Part shown: positions 1 through 7,073 of the stretch, piece by piece
Numbering within the stretch: the stretch's first letter is position 1
How the letters are laid out: every line of letters starts with the position of its first letter
Source of the DNA: an uncultured Clostridia bacterium
GTDB taxonomy: Bacteria; Bacillota; Clostridia; UMGS1810
Assembly (NCBI GenBank): GCA_905210855.1
Contig: CAJLYL010000024.1
Span: 1 to 20,628, forward strand
Length of the DNA: 20,628 bases
Direction of reading: 5' to 3'
Notes under the pieces: model-generated
What the model saw: only the letters and a program-made list of their open reading frames with translations
Told to the model about the DNA's origin: nothing
Database searches by the model: none
Translations under genes and position numbers: made by a program

Positions 1-1
1 C

Positions 2-622
2 ACAGCAATCACCGCTCCGCCGGCAACAGCTACACCCGCCGCACCGGCAGAAAACGTGAAAAAAGCCGAAAAAGCATCCGAGGCATTCAGCGATGTTGCC
101 GACGACAACTGGGCGGCAGGCTTTGCGCTCGACCTCTACAACCGCGGCATAGTGTCCGGCGATAATCAAGGCAGGGCAAACCTCGAAAACAGAATTACCA
201 GAGAGGAGACTGCCAAGCTTGCGCTGCTTGTAAACGGCATTGAGCCGAGCGATTCCGCAAAGCTTGAATCTGCGGACGCGTCTGCGGTGTCCGACTGGGC
301 ATCCGGCTACATGGCAACCGCCGTGGAGAGGGGAATTTTCTCGGGATATGACGACGGCACAATTCGTCCGTCAGCTCAGATTACCCGTGAGGAGATGGTA
401 GCGGTTATAGTCAAATCTCTCGGAATAGAGACTGATGCAAACGCGGCTCTCGGCTTTGCGGACGCGCAGGCTATGGAATGGTCGGCGCCCTATGTGGCAA
501 AGGCTGTGGAACTCGGTTTTGTAAACGGCTATGAGGACAATACCTTTAAGCCGGACAGCCCCATAACGCGCGCAGAGGCTTTTGCGATATTCTCCAGGGT
601 GTTGGACTACAAGGAAAAATAA
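2..622 (+). CDS. SLH-domain surface protein, C-terminal part (5' end outside window)
   Basis: The reading frame is open from base 2, so the gene begins before the window; the GTG at 56 is internal. The first visible residues form an Ala/Pro/Thr-rich linker, followed by three S-layer-homology domains at about residues 28-80, 90-142 and 148-200 of the visible part. Each has the family pattern: a hydrophobic Asp-Val or Asp-Ala opening, a Trp near the helix, a Gly-x-Asp-Asn/Asp-Gly turn, and the motif ITREE, ITREE or ITRAE. By family knowledge such domains bind pyruvylated secondary cell-wall polymer and hold exported proteins on the surface. The missing N-terminal part would define the cargo function, which cannot be inferred here. 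The stop TAA is followed within 30 bases by a strong hairpin terminator. It converges on another SLH protein gene. Confidence 0.9.
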   Translation, partial: TAITAPPATATPAAPAENVKKAEKASEAFSDVADDNWAAGFALDLYNRGIVSGDNQGRANLENRITREETAKLALLVNGIEPSDSAKLESADASAVSDWASGYMATAVERGIFSGYDDGTIRPSAQITREEMVAVIVKSLGIETDANAALGFADAQAMEWSAPYVAKAVELGFVNGYEDNTFKPDSPITRAEAFAIFSRVLDYKEK

Positions 623-648
623 TTTTTGGGATAAAAGATAAAAAAATC

Positions 649-690
649 GGCGGCGGAACCGACTGCAATGTCGTTCCGCCGCCTCTTTTT
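649..690. terminator. Bidirectional intrinsic terminator between two convergent SLH genes
   Basis: A perfect 11-bp GC-rich stem (649-659 with 673-683) is followed by TCTTTTT on the plus strand and preceded by a run of six A, which gives a U-run on the minus transcript. Extra pairing (661-663 with 670-672) shortens the loop. It sits 27 bases after the plus-strand stop and directly abuts the minus-strand stop at 694, so it can serve both genes. Confidence 0.9.
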
Positions 691-693
691 AAG

Positions 694-3297
694 TTATTTT
701 ACAACAACTATTTCCTGTACAACATCTTTGTATATTCTTACAAATACTCTCTGCGGATCTGATTCGTCATACTTCTGGATATCGCCTGCGTCACCCACAG
801 TCACCTGCTTAGCCGATTTTGTTGTGTCAACAACATAAACCTTTGCGTCGCCGATGGTGTAGTTCTGCACCGCGCCGTCATTCACCTGCAGGTTGAAGCT
901 GCCGGAGAATTTCTTTGTTACCTTACCGTATGCCGTGCTCATGTTGTCGGAGTGAGTTACGTTTTTCTCAGTCTCCTTTTCGCCGATGTCGTAGAGCAGG
1001 GTTATGCCGTCAATGTCGCCTGCGGCATTTGTCTTGTACTGGATGATGTCACCCTGTTCAAGCGCCTTTTTGTTAAGCCCGTCGCCCTTTACGAGTATGC
1101 CGGATTCCTTGGTGTTGATGGTGATTGCCTTGCCGTCTTGGAATGCATACAGCTTTTCAACATCTGCGCCGTCTGCGTCTCTGGTTCTGGTAATCTTGTC
1201 AACAACCGCGATGGAGTTCTCCTCGTTAGCCTCGCCCGTGGAGCTTGTAACGATGATTGCCTTTGCGTTGTAGTCCTCTGTCACATTGAACACAAGCACA
1301 TCGTACTTGTCGTCATTTACAAAGAACGACTTGTTTCTGATTGAATAATCGTCTGTATCGTCCGCGTCTGCCGGAATATCGAATATAACCGTGCTGTCGG
1401 TTACGTTAACGCTCATGGAGCTGCCCACCAGCTTGGATGATACCGATTTGTAAACTACGTCGTTCTCCTTCATATTAAGCAGGAATTTGTTTTCGTTGAT
1501 AGCCGCGGACTGGGTGTAGGTGTTCACCTTGTACACCTCGTCGTTTGAGTTCTTTTCAAATGTGATGAGCTGACCTGCGGCGCTCTGTCTCTCGCCCTTG
1601 ATTGCGGCAAGTGCCTGCTCGGGTGTGAGGTTGTTTGTGTCGTTTACCTTGAGCTTGCTGCCGGAGCTGAGGATAACCGTCTTGCCCTCTTTGGTGAAGA
1701 GTTTAAAGTTAAGCACCTTGTCTATGCCTGTGGACATATCGATATCTGCCAGGTAAGCATAGTTGGAGCTTACTGTCTCCTCTGTGTTGACAGCTGCGAT
1801 TTTGTCCTCTGCGTCGAGGTAGAATGTGCCCTCGTCCTCAAGCTTGATGGTGTTGGGGTAGTTGGGAGCCACCTTGTAGCCCTTGCCGTCGATAAACACC
1901 TTCTCGTCGTCTGTCTCGCTGACCTTGCCTGTTACAGACTCTGTGGAAACCTCGCCGTAGATGAGCTCCTCGTCGCGGCTCATTGCAACGGTGATTACAT
2001 TCCATTCCTCAAGGTCTTTCAGTTCAACGTCAAGGCTGCCCTTTGTCAGGCTGAATGTGAGGTCGTCGTCCTCGGGGTCGAGCACGAGGGTTTTCTGACC
2101 GTATTTGTCCACGATTTTGTAGGTGGATTCGATTACTTCCTCTACAACATAGTTCTTTGTCTCGTTTACAAACACGATGTTGTATATGCCGTTGCCGGTT
2201 GTGTCAAGCAGGGAGATGCTGCCGGAGTCAATCTCCTTAAAATCCTCAAAAGAACCTGACTTGCCGTTGTAGAGCACCTTTGCGTCCGTGCTTACGGTAG
2301 CCTTGGTGGTCTTTTTGTCAGAGTCTTTGTCCTTCCAGTAGTTGAGCACCTTGGACGACTCTGTGTTCTCTATTGAATCGATATTGTCGCTTGTGATGGT
2401 TATCGAGGAGTTTTTGCCCTCGATAGGTCTTGCGAGCAGGAGGGTATCGTCTTTGGTCTTGCTGTCCTCATAGATATATGCGTCAACATAGAATCCGAGG
2501 ATTGTTCTTACGTCGGCGTCGCCGATTTTGTATATCTTGTCTTCTATCTGAATTTCGTCTTTCTCAAGGTTTGCTGTACCGTCCACGGACGATGAACCCA
2601 CAGCGGTAACGTTGCCCTCTACCAGGGTTACGTCGAGGTAATCCTTAAGCAGGGTTTTATCTACCACTTCGTACTTGACATCGCTGCCGTAGCCTGTCTG
2701 CTCCATGAGGTTGATTGTGAGGGCGTTAAACGCCATCTGAGCAACGTCGCCTCTGGAGATGAGCTGGTTTGCCGTAGCCGCAACATTCTTTGTGAGACCG
2801 ATGTTGGAGGCTGTTACTACATATCCCGAGGGATAACCGCCCTTTGCTATTGCCTGCGGCTCATAGCCGAGCGCTCTTACCATGATTGCAACTGCCTCGG
2901 AGAACTTTATCTGTTCGTCCGGGCGGAAGGTGCCCACGTCGTCACCGATTATCATGCCCTGGTCTGTGGCAACATTGATGAAGCCATTTGCCCAGTGGTT
3001 GGACACAACATCGGGATATTTTGTAGCCTGGTTAGAATTCTCTGCAACATTCAAAAGTCCCATAAGCGCTACGCCCACCTTGGTAACCTCTGAACGGATT
3101 ATTGCGTCGTTGGGTCTGAAATTGCCTGTGTTTGCGTCACCGACCATTATTTTGAGTGCGCCGAGCACATCTGCCGCCTCTTCAAACTTTGTGCCCTGTG
3201 CGTCGGACGGAACCGATGCAAACACTGTGGAGGCAGCAATCGAAGCTGTCATAGATAATGCAACTACGGATGAGATAAGTTTTCTGAACTTAAACAT
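694..3297 (-). CDS. S-layer-like protein with N-terminal SLH domains
   Basis: The protein has 867 residues from the ATG at 3297. That start is chosen because an excellent GAGGAGG site (3307-3313) precedes it and it opens a classic signal peptide: basic MFKFRK, a hydrophobic stretch, then cleavage near Val-Phe-Ala-Ser (about residue 28). A longer in-frame ATG at 3399 would put 34 residues before the signal peptide and is rejected. After the signal come three SLH repeats (about residues 35-200); the ITRAE motif is degenerate in them (IIRSE, IKFSE, ISRGD). The remaining 660 residues are acidic, rich in Asp, Thr, Val and Lys, free of cysteine, and look like beta-sandwich modules with a recurring pattern Gly-x-Val-x(n)-Asp-Gly-x-x-Tyr-x-Val/Ile. 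Signal, SLH, size, acidity and lack of cysteine fit a self-assembling S-layer or major surface protein. The exact role of the C-terminal region is unknown. Confidence 0.88.
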   Translation of the reverse strand: MFKFRKLISSVVALSMTASIAASTVFASVPSDAQGTKFEEAADVLGALKIMVGDANTGNFRPNDAIIRSEVTKVGVALMGLLNVAENSNQATKYPDVVSNHWANGFINVATDQGMIIGDDVGTFRPDEQIKFSEAVAIMVRALGYEPQAIAKGGYPSGYVVTASNIGLTKNVAATANQLISRGDVAQMAFNALTINLMEQTGYGSDVKYEVVDKTLLKDYLDVTLVEGNVTAVGSSSVDGTANLEKDEIQIEDKIYKIGDADVRTILGFYVDAYIYEDSKTKDDTLLLARPIEGKNSSITITSDNIDSIENTESSKVLNYWKDKDSDKKTTKATVSTDAKVLYNGKSGSFEDFKEIDSGSISLLDTTGNGIYNIVFVNETKNYVVEEVIESTYKIVDKYGQKTLVLDPEDDDLTFSLTKGSLDVELKDLEEWNVITVAMSRDEELIYGEVSTESVTGKVSETDDEKVFIDGKGYKVAPNYPNTIKLEDEGTFYLDAEDKIAAVNTEETVSSNYAYLADIDMSTGIDKVLNFKLFTKEGKTVILSSGSKLKVNDTNNLTPEQALAAIKGERQSAAGQLITFEKNSNDEVYKVNTYTQSAAINENKFLLNMKENDVVYKSVSSKLVGSSMSVNVTDSTVIFDIPADADDTDDYSIRNKSFFVNDDKYDVLVFNVTEDYNAKAIIVTSSTGEANEENSIAVVDKITRTRDADGADVEKLYAFQDGKAITINTKESGILVKGDGLNKKALEQGDIIQYKTNAAGDIDGITLLYDIGEKETEKNVTHSDNMSTAYGKVTKKFSGSFNLQVNDGAVQNYTIGDAKVYVVDTTKSAKQVTVGDAGDIQKYDESDPQRVFVRIYKDVVQEIVVVK

Positions 3298-3320
3298 TAA
3301 AAAAATCCTCCTCGTTTTTT

Positions 3321-3337
3321 CAGATACAATGTATCTG
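3321..3337 (-). promoter_or_regulatory. Leader hairpin next to the S-layer gene ribosome binding site
   Basis: A perfect 7-bp inverted repeat (CAGATAC / GTATCTG, 3-base loop) lies in the 5' leader, ending 7 bases upstream of the GAGGAGG site. It could protect the mRNA or modulate ribosome access. The structure is seen; the function is inferred. Confidence 0.45.
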
Positions 3338-3454
3338 TGCATTTGTATTTGGTTTACATAATCCAAAAATTCAAAAACGCCCATAAACCCCACAAACAAA
3401 ATGTTTTATAATGTTCGTTTTTTGTTTTCTCGGGTTATGTCAACCTTCGTGTAT

Positions 3455-3483
3455 ATAATAGCGTATATCTGCCGAGATATCAA
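3455..3483 (-). promoter_or_regulatory. Sigma-A-type promoter for the S-layer-like gene
   Basis: On the minus strand: -35 TTGATA (3478-3483), exactly 17 bp spacer, -10 TATTAT (3455-3460). Transcription would begin near 3448 and give a leader of about 150 nt before the ATG at 3297. A TTGACA at 3438-3443 is a better -35 hexamer but has no -10 at the right distance. Confidence 0.7.
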
Positions 3484-3489
3484 GTATCA

Positions 3490-3620
3490 AATTATGGAAG
3501 AAGAGGAAATGCCGCACCCACCCCCTCCCGAGGCTGTCGGAGGTGATGTACACAGCGGCTTGAGCAGGCGATGATGCGGTGCAGCCCCGTCGGGCTCGCA
3601 TGAATCAAGACGGGCATAGT
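3490..3620. other. GC-rich intergenic island of unknown nature
   Basis: Between the AT-rich S-layer promoter and the pgcA terminator lies about 130 bp of clearly GC-richer sequence. It holds a 41-codon open frame on the minus strand (3617 to 3492) and a 26-codon frame on the plus strand (from 3494); neither has a ribosome binding site. It also contains short pairings such as AGCCC/GGGCT near 3584-3596 and CCCGTC with GACGGG about 20 bases later. It could be a dispersed intergenic repeat, a gene remnant or a structured RNA; the sequence alone does not decide. The rest of the 379-bp gap (3298-3676) holds the leader, promoter and terminator listed separately. Confidence 0.35.
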
Positions 3621-3626
3621 GCCGTT

Positions 3627-3678
3627 AATCGCAAAAAAAGAAACCACCCGTTTTTCGGGTGGTCACTTTTTTGCGATT
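3627..3678 (-). terminator. Intrinsic terminator of pgcA
   Basis: The core stem is ACCACCCG / CGGGTGGT (3643-3650 with 3656-3663, 5-base loop). It is extended outwards by A-run/T-run and AATCGC / GCGATT pairing (3627-3632 with 3673-3678). Read on the minus strand the core is followed by TTTCTTTTTTT, a good U-tract. The outer arm overlaps the pgcA stop codon. The element is symmetrical enough to stop transcription from the other side as well. Confidence 0.88.
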
Positions 3679-5404
3679 ACAGCATTTTTTCTATTTCTTT
3701 TTTATATTTCTCCAGCTTTGCGTTTGCGGCGTCCACGCCGTCTTCGCACACGCCGAAGTAGAATTTTATCTTCGGCTCTGTTCCCGACGGGCGGATTGCA
3801 AACCAACCGTTGTTTTCCAAATCAAAGCGGAGCACATTCGATTTCGGCAAATCCAGCTCGGTAATCTTGCCGCTGTCTATATCTTTTATGGTGCCTGCCG
3901 ACACATCCCATGCGCGGAGCACCTTGGAGCCGGCATATTCAGTTATCGGCTCGCTGCGGAATTTGTTCATTATGGCATTTATCTTGTCGGCACCGTCTAT
4001 GCCCTCAAGCACGATTGACTTTGTGCCCTCGAGGTAGCAGCCGTATTTTTTGTACAGAGAGAGCAGACCTTCGTACAGAGTAAGCCCCTGTTCCTTGTAG
4101 TCCGCAGCCATCTCGGCAATAAGCATTGCCGCAACCACGGCGTCTTTGTCTCTGGCATATGTGCCGGCGAGGTAGCCGTAGCTCTCCTCAAAGCCGAATA
4201 TAAATTCGTTGTAGTAGTCGTGTTCCTCAAAGTCTTTTATCTTTTCGCCGATAAACTTAAAGCCGGTGAGCACATCTATAACATTCACTCCGTATGCCTT
4301 GGCGATGGGGTAGATCATGGATGTCGTCACGATAGTTTTGATAACCGCTCCCTTGCCGGAGAGTGTGCCGTTTTTCTGCTTGTTTCTGAGGATAAATTCA
4401 CACAGCAGCACGCCCATCTGGTTGCCGTTGAGGGTGATATATTCGCCCGACGCGTCCTTGACGATTGCGCCGATTCTGTCGCTGTCCGGGTCGGTTGCGA
4501 ATATGAGGTCTGCCGGATTTTCCTTAGCCATCTCTATCGCATACTTAAATCCCTCTTTTTCCTCGGGGTTGGGTGATTTCATAGTGGAAAAATCGGGGTC
4601 GGGCAGCTCCTGCTCTTTAACCACGCGCACGTCCTTCACGCCTATCATGGAGAGGATTCTGCGCACAAGCTTGTTTCCCGTGCCGTGGAACGGGGAATAG
4701 ATTATGCTGAAATTATCGCCCAGATTTTTTATGGATTCTTCGTTTATGGACTGTTCATGAACTTTTTCGAGGTATGCTTTGTCAACCTCCTCGCCTATGG
4801 TTACGATGAGCCCCTTGCCGCGTGCCTCCTGCTCGTCCATCACCTTGACATCGTTGAAGATGTCCGTCTTTTCTATAACGGATATAACATAGTCCGACGA
4901 CTTGGGCGGCAGCTGACCGCCATCCTCGCCGTATGCCTTGTAGCCGTTGTACTGCTTGGGGTTGTGGCTGGCGGTTATCACTATGCCGCGCGCAGCCTTT
5001 AAGTGGCGCACCGCAAACGAAAGCTCGGGAGTGGGGCGCAGCTCGTCAAACACATATGCCTTTATGCCGTTTGCCGCAATAACCTTTGCGCTCTCCATGG
5101 CAAACAGGGCGGATTTGTGTCTGCAATCGTAGGCGATGACAACTCCTGCTTTCATGGCATCCTCACCGCAGTTGATAATATCCTCGCAAAGCCCCTGCGT
5201 AGCCTTGCGGACAGTGTATATATTCATTCTGTTGCTGCCGGCAGCTATGATGCCGCGCAGCCCTGCCGTGCCGAACTCGAGGTCTTTGTAGAACCTCTCC
5301 TTGATTTCACGGTTGTCATTCTTAATTGACAGTAATTCTTCTTTTGTTTCGGAGTCAACAACCGGGCTCTCCAGCCAGCTGTTATACACATCCATGTAAT
5401 TCAT
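3677..5404 (-). CDS. pgcA: Phosphoglucomutase / phosphomannomutase (alpha-D-phosphohexomutase)
   Basis: The 575-residue cytoplasmic enzyme interconverts hexose 6-phosphate and hexose 1-phosphate, supplying glucose 1-phosphate for UDP-glucose, glycogen and cell-wall glycans. All four family signatures are present: FGTAGLRG at about 44-51; the phosphoserine loop TASHNPKQYNGYK with Ser146; the metal-binding loop DPDSDR at 305-310; the sugar-binding loop GFEESYG near 404; and the phosphate-binding RPSGTEPK at about 538-545. Length and the FGTAGLRG opening match the PgcA-type of Bacillota, not the shorter GlmM. The ATG at 5404 has AAGGAGGA 6 bases upstream; the ATG three codons later is less well placed. 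The gene stands alone, with its own promoter at 5442-5470 and terminator. Preference for glucose or mannose phosphate cannot be read from the sequence. Confidence 0.95.
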   Translation of the reverse strand: MNYMDVYNSWLESPVVDSETKEELLSIKNDNREIKERFYKDLEFGTAGLRGIIAAGSNRMNIYTVRKATQGLCEDIINCGEDAMKAGVVIAYDCRHKSALFAMESAKVIAANGIKAYVFDELRPTPELSFAVRHLKAARGIVITASHNPKQYNGYKAYGEDGGQLPPKSSDYVISVIEKTDIFNDVKVMDEQEARGKGLIVTIGEEVDKAYLEKVHEQSINEESIKNLGDNFSIIYSPFHGTGNKLVRRILSMIGVKDVRVVKEQELPDPDFSTMKSPNPEEKEGFKYAIEMAKENPADLIFATDPDSDRIGAIVKDASGEYITLNGNQMGVLLCEFILRNKQKNGTLSGKGAVIKTIVTTSMIYPIAKAYGVNVIDVLTGFKFIGEKIKDFEEHDYYNEFIFGFEESYGYLAGTYARDKDAVVAAMLIAEMAADYKEQGLTLYEGLLSLYKKYGCYLEGTKSIVLEGIDGADKINAIMNKFRSEPITEYAGSKVLRAWDVSAGTIKDIDSGKITELDLPKSNVLRFDLENNGWFAIRPSGTEPKIKFYFGVCEDGVDAANAKLEKYKKEIEKML

Positions 5405-5441
5405 AACTGTTCCTCCTTGTAAAAATAATCTACAACTATTT

Positions 5442-5470
5442 ATTATACACTATATTCGCGTGAAATTCAA
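5442..5470 (-). promoter_or_regulatory. Sigma-A-type promoter for pgcA
   Basis: Minus strand: -35 TTGAAT (5465-5470), 17 bp spacer, perfect -10 TATAAT (5442-5447). Transcription would start near 5435, leaving a leader of about 30 nt. Confidence 0.85.
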
Positions 5471-5493
5471 TAAAAAAATTACTATTAAATCTG

Positions 5494-5522
5494 TTGTATT
5501 TTTATATGTTTTATGTTACAAT
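5494..5522 (+). promoter_or_regulatory. Sigma-A-type promoter for the fumarase alpha - hpf region
   Basis: Plus strand: -35 TTGTAT (5494-5499), 17 bp spacer, -10 TACAAT (5517-5522) with an extended TG at 5514-5515. The start would be near 5529, about 50 nt before the fumarase ATG. It diverges from the pgcA promoter; the two -35 boxes are 23 bp apart. Confidence 0.75.
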
Positions 5523-5579
5523 ATCAATATAAACATATGAATAATTTACAAATGAGAGAAAAGGATTCAAATCAGCATT

Positions 5580-6422
5580 ATGAGGATAATAAATTCAGAC
5601 GTAATCACGGAAGCCGTGGCGGAGATGTGCATAGAGGCAAATCAAATCCTGCCGTCCGATGTGCGCCGGTCGATAGACCGGGCGCTCGCTGCCGAAAAAT
5701 CGCCCGAGGGCAAAAATGTGCTCTCGGACATAATTAAAAACTACAAGATTGCCGAGGAGGAGCGGATGCCCGTCTGTCAGGACACAGGCATGGCGGTGTT
5801 TTTCGCGGAGATCGGCAATGAGCTGCACATAGAGGGCAAGCCCCTGGGCGAGGCGATAAACGACGGCGTTGCTAAGGGCTATACGGAGGGATATCTGCGC
5901 AAATCCATAGTGTCTGACCCGATAGAGAGGGCGAACACGGGAGACAACACACCGGCGGTGGTTCACATCAGCTTTGTCCGCGGAGACAAGCTGAAGCTTA
6001 CCGTAGCGCCCAAAGGCTTCGGCAGCGAAAACATGAGCGCGATAAAGATGCTCGCTCCGTCTGCCGGCATAGAGGGAGTGAAGGATTTTGTGGTAAAAAC
6101 CGTGTCGGATGCCGGCCCGAATCCGTGTCCGCCGATAGTTGTCGGCGTGGGCATAGGCGGCAATTTTGAGTCGTGCGCCTGCATGGCAAAGCGCGCGCTC
6201 ACCCTTGAGATTGACAAGCCTAACCCGAATGCGAAGTATGCGGCGCTTGAGGAGGAGCTGCTGCACCGCATAAACAATCTCGGCATAGGTCCGCAGGGAT
6301 TCGGCGGCACGTCAACGGCGCTCGCCGTCAAGGTGCTCACCGCGCCGACGCACATAGCCGGTCTGCCCGTGGCGGTCAACATCAGCTGCCATGTGACAAG
6401 GCATCTTACAAGGATAATATAG
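5580..6422 (+). CDS. Class I (Fe-S) fumarate hydratase, alpha subunit
   Basis: This is the N-terminal, cluster-binding half of the oxygen-sensitive fumarase, which hydrates fumarate to malate. In the two-subunit form it pairs with a separate beta subunit. Diagnostic stretches are MPVCQDTGMAVFF (Cys66), GSENMSA, the NPCPP loop (Cys182), GIGGNFESCA and a C-terminal ISCHVTRH (Cys269). Cys66, Cys182 and Cys269 have the spacing expected for the three [4Fe-4S] ligands; by eye this resembles tartrate dehydratase TtdA, so a related hydro-lyase substrate is possible. Its 280 residues are full length for an alpha subunit. The ATG has only a weak AAGGA about 14 bases upstream, but no better start exists. 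Unusually, no beta-subunit gene follows: hpf is next, 60 bp on. The beta subunit must lie elsewhere in the genome, or the protein has another partner. Confidence 0.9.
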   Translation: MRIINSDVITEAVAEMCIEANQILPSDVRRSIDRALAAEKSPEGKNVLSDIIKNYKIAEEERMPVCQDTGMAVFFAEIGNELHIEGKPLGEAINDGVAKGYTEGYLRKSIVSDPIERANTGDNTPAVVHISFVRGDKLKLTVAPKGFGSENMSAIKMLAPSAGIEGVKDFVVKTVSDAGPNPCPPIVVGVGIGGNFESCACMAKRALTLEIDKPNPNAKYAALEEELLHRINNLGIGPQGFGGTSTALAVKVLTAPTHIAGLPVAVNISCHVTRHLTRII

Positions 6423-6482
6423 TGTATATTTTCCCAGTTTCGGGAATTTATATAAATAAATTTTACCAAGGGGTTGATTTTT

Positions 6483-7001
6483 ATGACAATTAAAATTACA
6501 GGCAGAAGAATCGAAGTAACCGAAGGTCTCAAATCCTACATTGAGAAAAAAATATCCAAGCTTGAGAGATATTTCGGTGAGTCAGCCACTGCAAATGTAA
6601 CTATTTCTGTTGAAAAAGACAGACACATAATCGAGGTTACCATATTCCACGACGGAATGATTTTCAGGGCAGAGGTGTCCAATGACGATATGTATGCGGC
6701 AGTGGACAAGGTTGAGGATGTGCTCGAAAGGCAGATTCGCCGCCAGAGAACCCGTCTTGAAAAGCGCCTGCGCAAGGACGCCTTTGCTGATGTAAAGCCG
6801 ACGGAGTTTCCGGAGGAGACAGAGTTTAAGGTTGTAAAGACAAAGGTTTACTCTGCAAAGCCAATGAGTGTGGATGAGGCAATTTTGCAGATGAATCTGC
6901 TCGGTCATGCTTTCTACATTTTCTCCAACGCCGAGACAGAGGACAAAAATGTGGTGTATAAGAGAAAAGACGGTAATTACGGTCTTATAGAGCTTAACTG
7001 A
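6483..7001 (+). CDS. hpf: Long-form ribosome hibernation promoting factor
   Basis: The 172-residue protein binds the 30S decoding region and, through its C-terminal domain, pairs 70S ribosomes into inactive 100S dimers in stationary phase or stress. The N-terminal S30AE fold spans about 1-95 (opening ITGRRIEVTEGLKSYIEKK, closing with the basic ERQIRRQRTRLEKRLRK helix). A short linker leads to the dimerisation domain at about 112-172 (VVKTKVYSAKPMSVDEAILQ, then LLGHAFYIF). Start 6483 is chosen because AAGGGG (6468-6473) sits 9 bases upstream; a TTG at 6474 abuts that site and is rejected. A TATAAA at 6451 and a small TTCCC/GGGAA inverted repeat at 6431-6446 lie in the 60-bp gap. hpf may therefore have its own promoter as well as read-through from the fumarase gene; I see no convincing -35. 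Confidence 0.95.
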   Translation: MTIKITGRRIEVTEGLKSYIEKKISKLERYFGESATANVTISVEKDRHIIEVTIFHDGMIFRAEVSNDDMYAAVDKVEDVLERQIRRQRTRLEKRLRKDAFADVKPTEFPEETEFKVVKTKVYSAKPMSVDEAILQMNLLGHAFYIFSNAETEDKNVVYKRKDGNYGLIELN

Positions 7002-7013
7002 AAACGCTGAACG

Positions 7014-7052
7014 GGGTGCGGCAAAATGAAATTGTTTTGCCGCACCCTATTT
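7014..7052. terminator. Terminator between hpf and the mre-mgsA operon
   Basis: A perfect 13-bp stem (7014-7026 with 7035-7047; 8-base loop) is followed on the plus strand by the T-rich TATTTTGATTT. On the minus strand the downstream bases are less U-rich (CGTTCAGCGTTTT), so termination of the long operon may be less efficient there. It lies between convergent stops at 7001 and 7074. Confidence 0.82.
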
Positions 7053-7073
7053 TGATTTGCCGCCCTTTTTTTA

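Noticed and set aside
3298..3399. N-terminal extension of the S-layer-like protein to an ATG at 3399
   Set aside because: It would place 34 residues before a standard signal peptide, whereas an ideal ribosome site directly precedes the ATG at 3297.
3438..3443. TTGACA as the -35 of the S-layer-like gene promoter
   Set aside because: No -10 hexamer at 16-18 bp; the TTGATA/TATTAT pair upstream is correctly spaced.
3492..3617. 41-codon minus-strand frame as a real small protein
   Set aside because: No ribosome site, it follows a strong terminator and has no visible promoter; kept only as part of the GC-rich island.
6431..6446. TTCCC/GGGAA inverted repeat after the fumarase gene as a terminator
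   Set aside because: The stem is only 5 bp and no U-run follows, so termination there is unlikely; noted under hpf.
7017..7028. TGCGGCAAAATG in the hpf terminator matching part of the repeat at 20517
   Set aside because: The 7017 copy is explained by the terminator stem; the match is probably chance.
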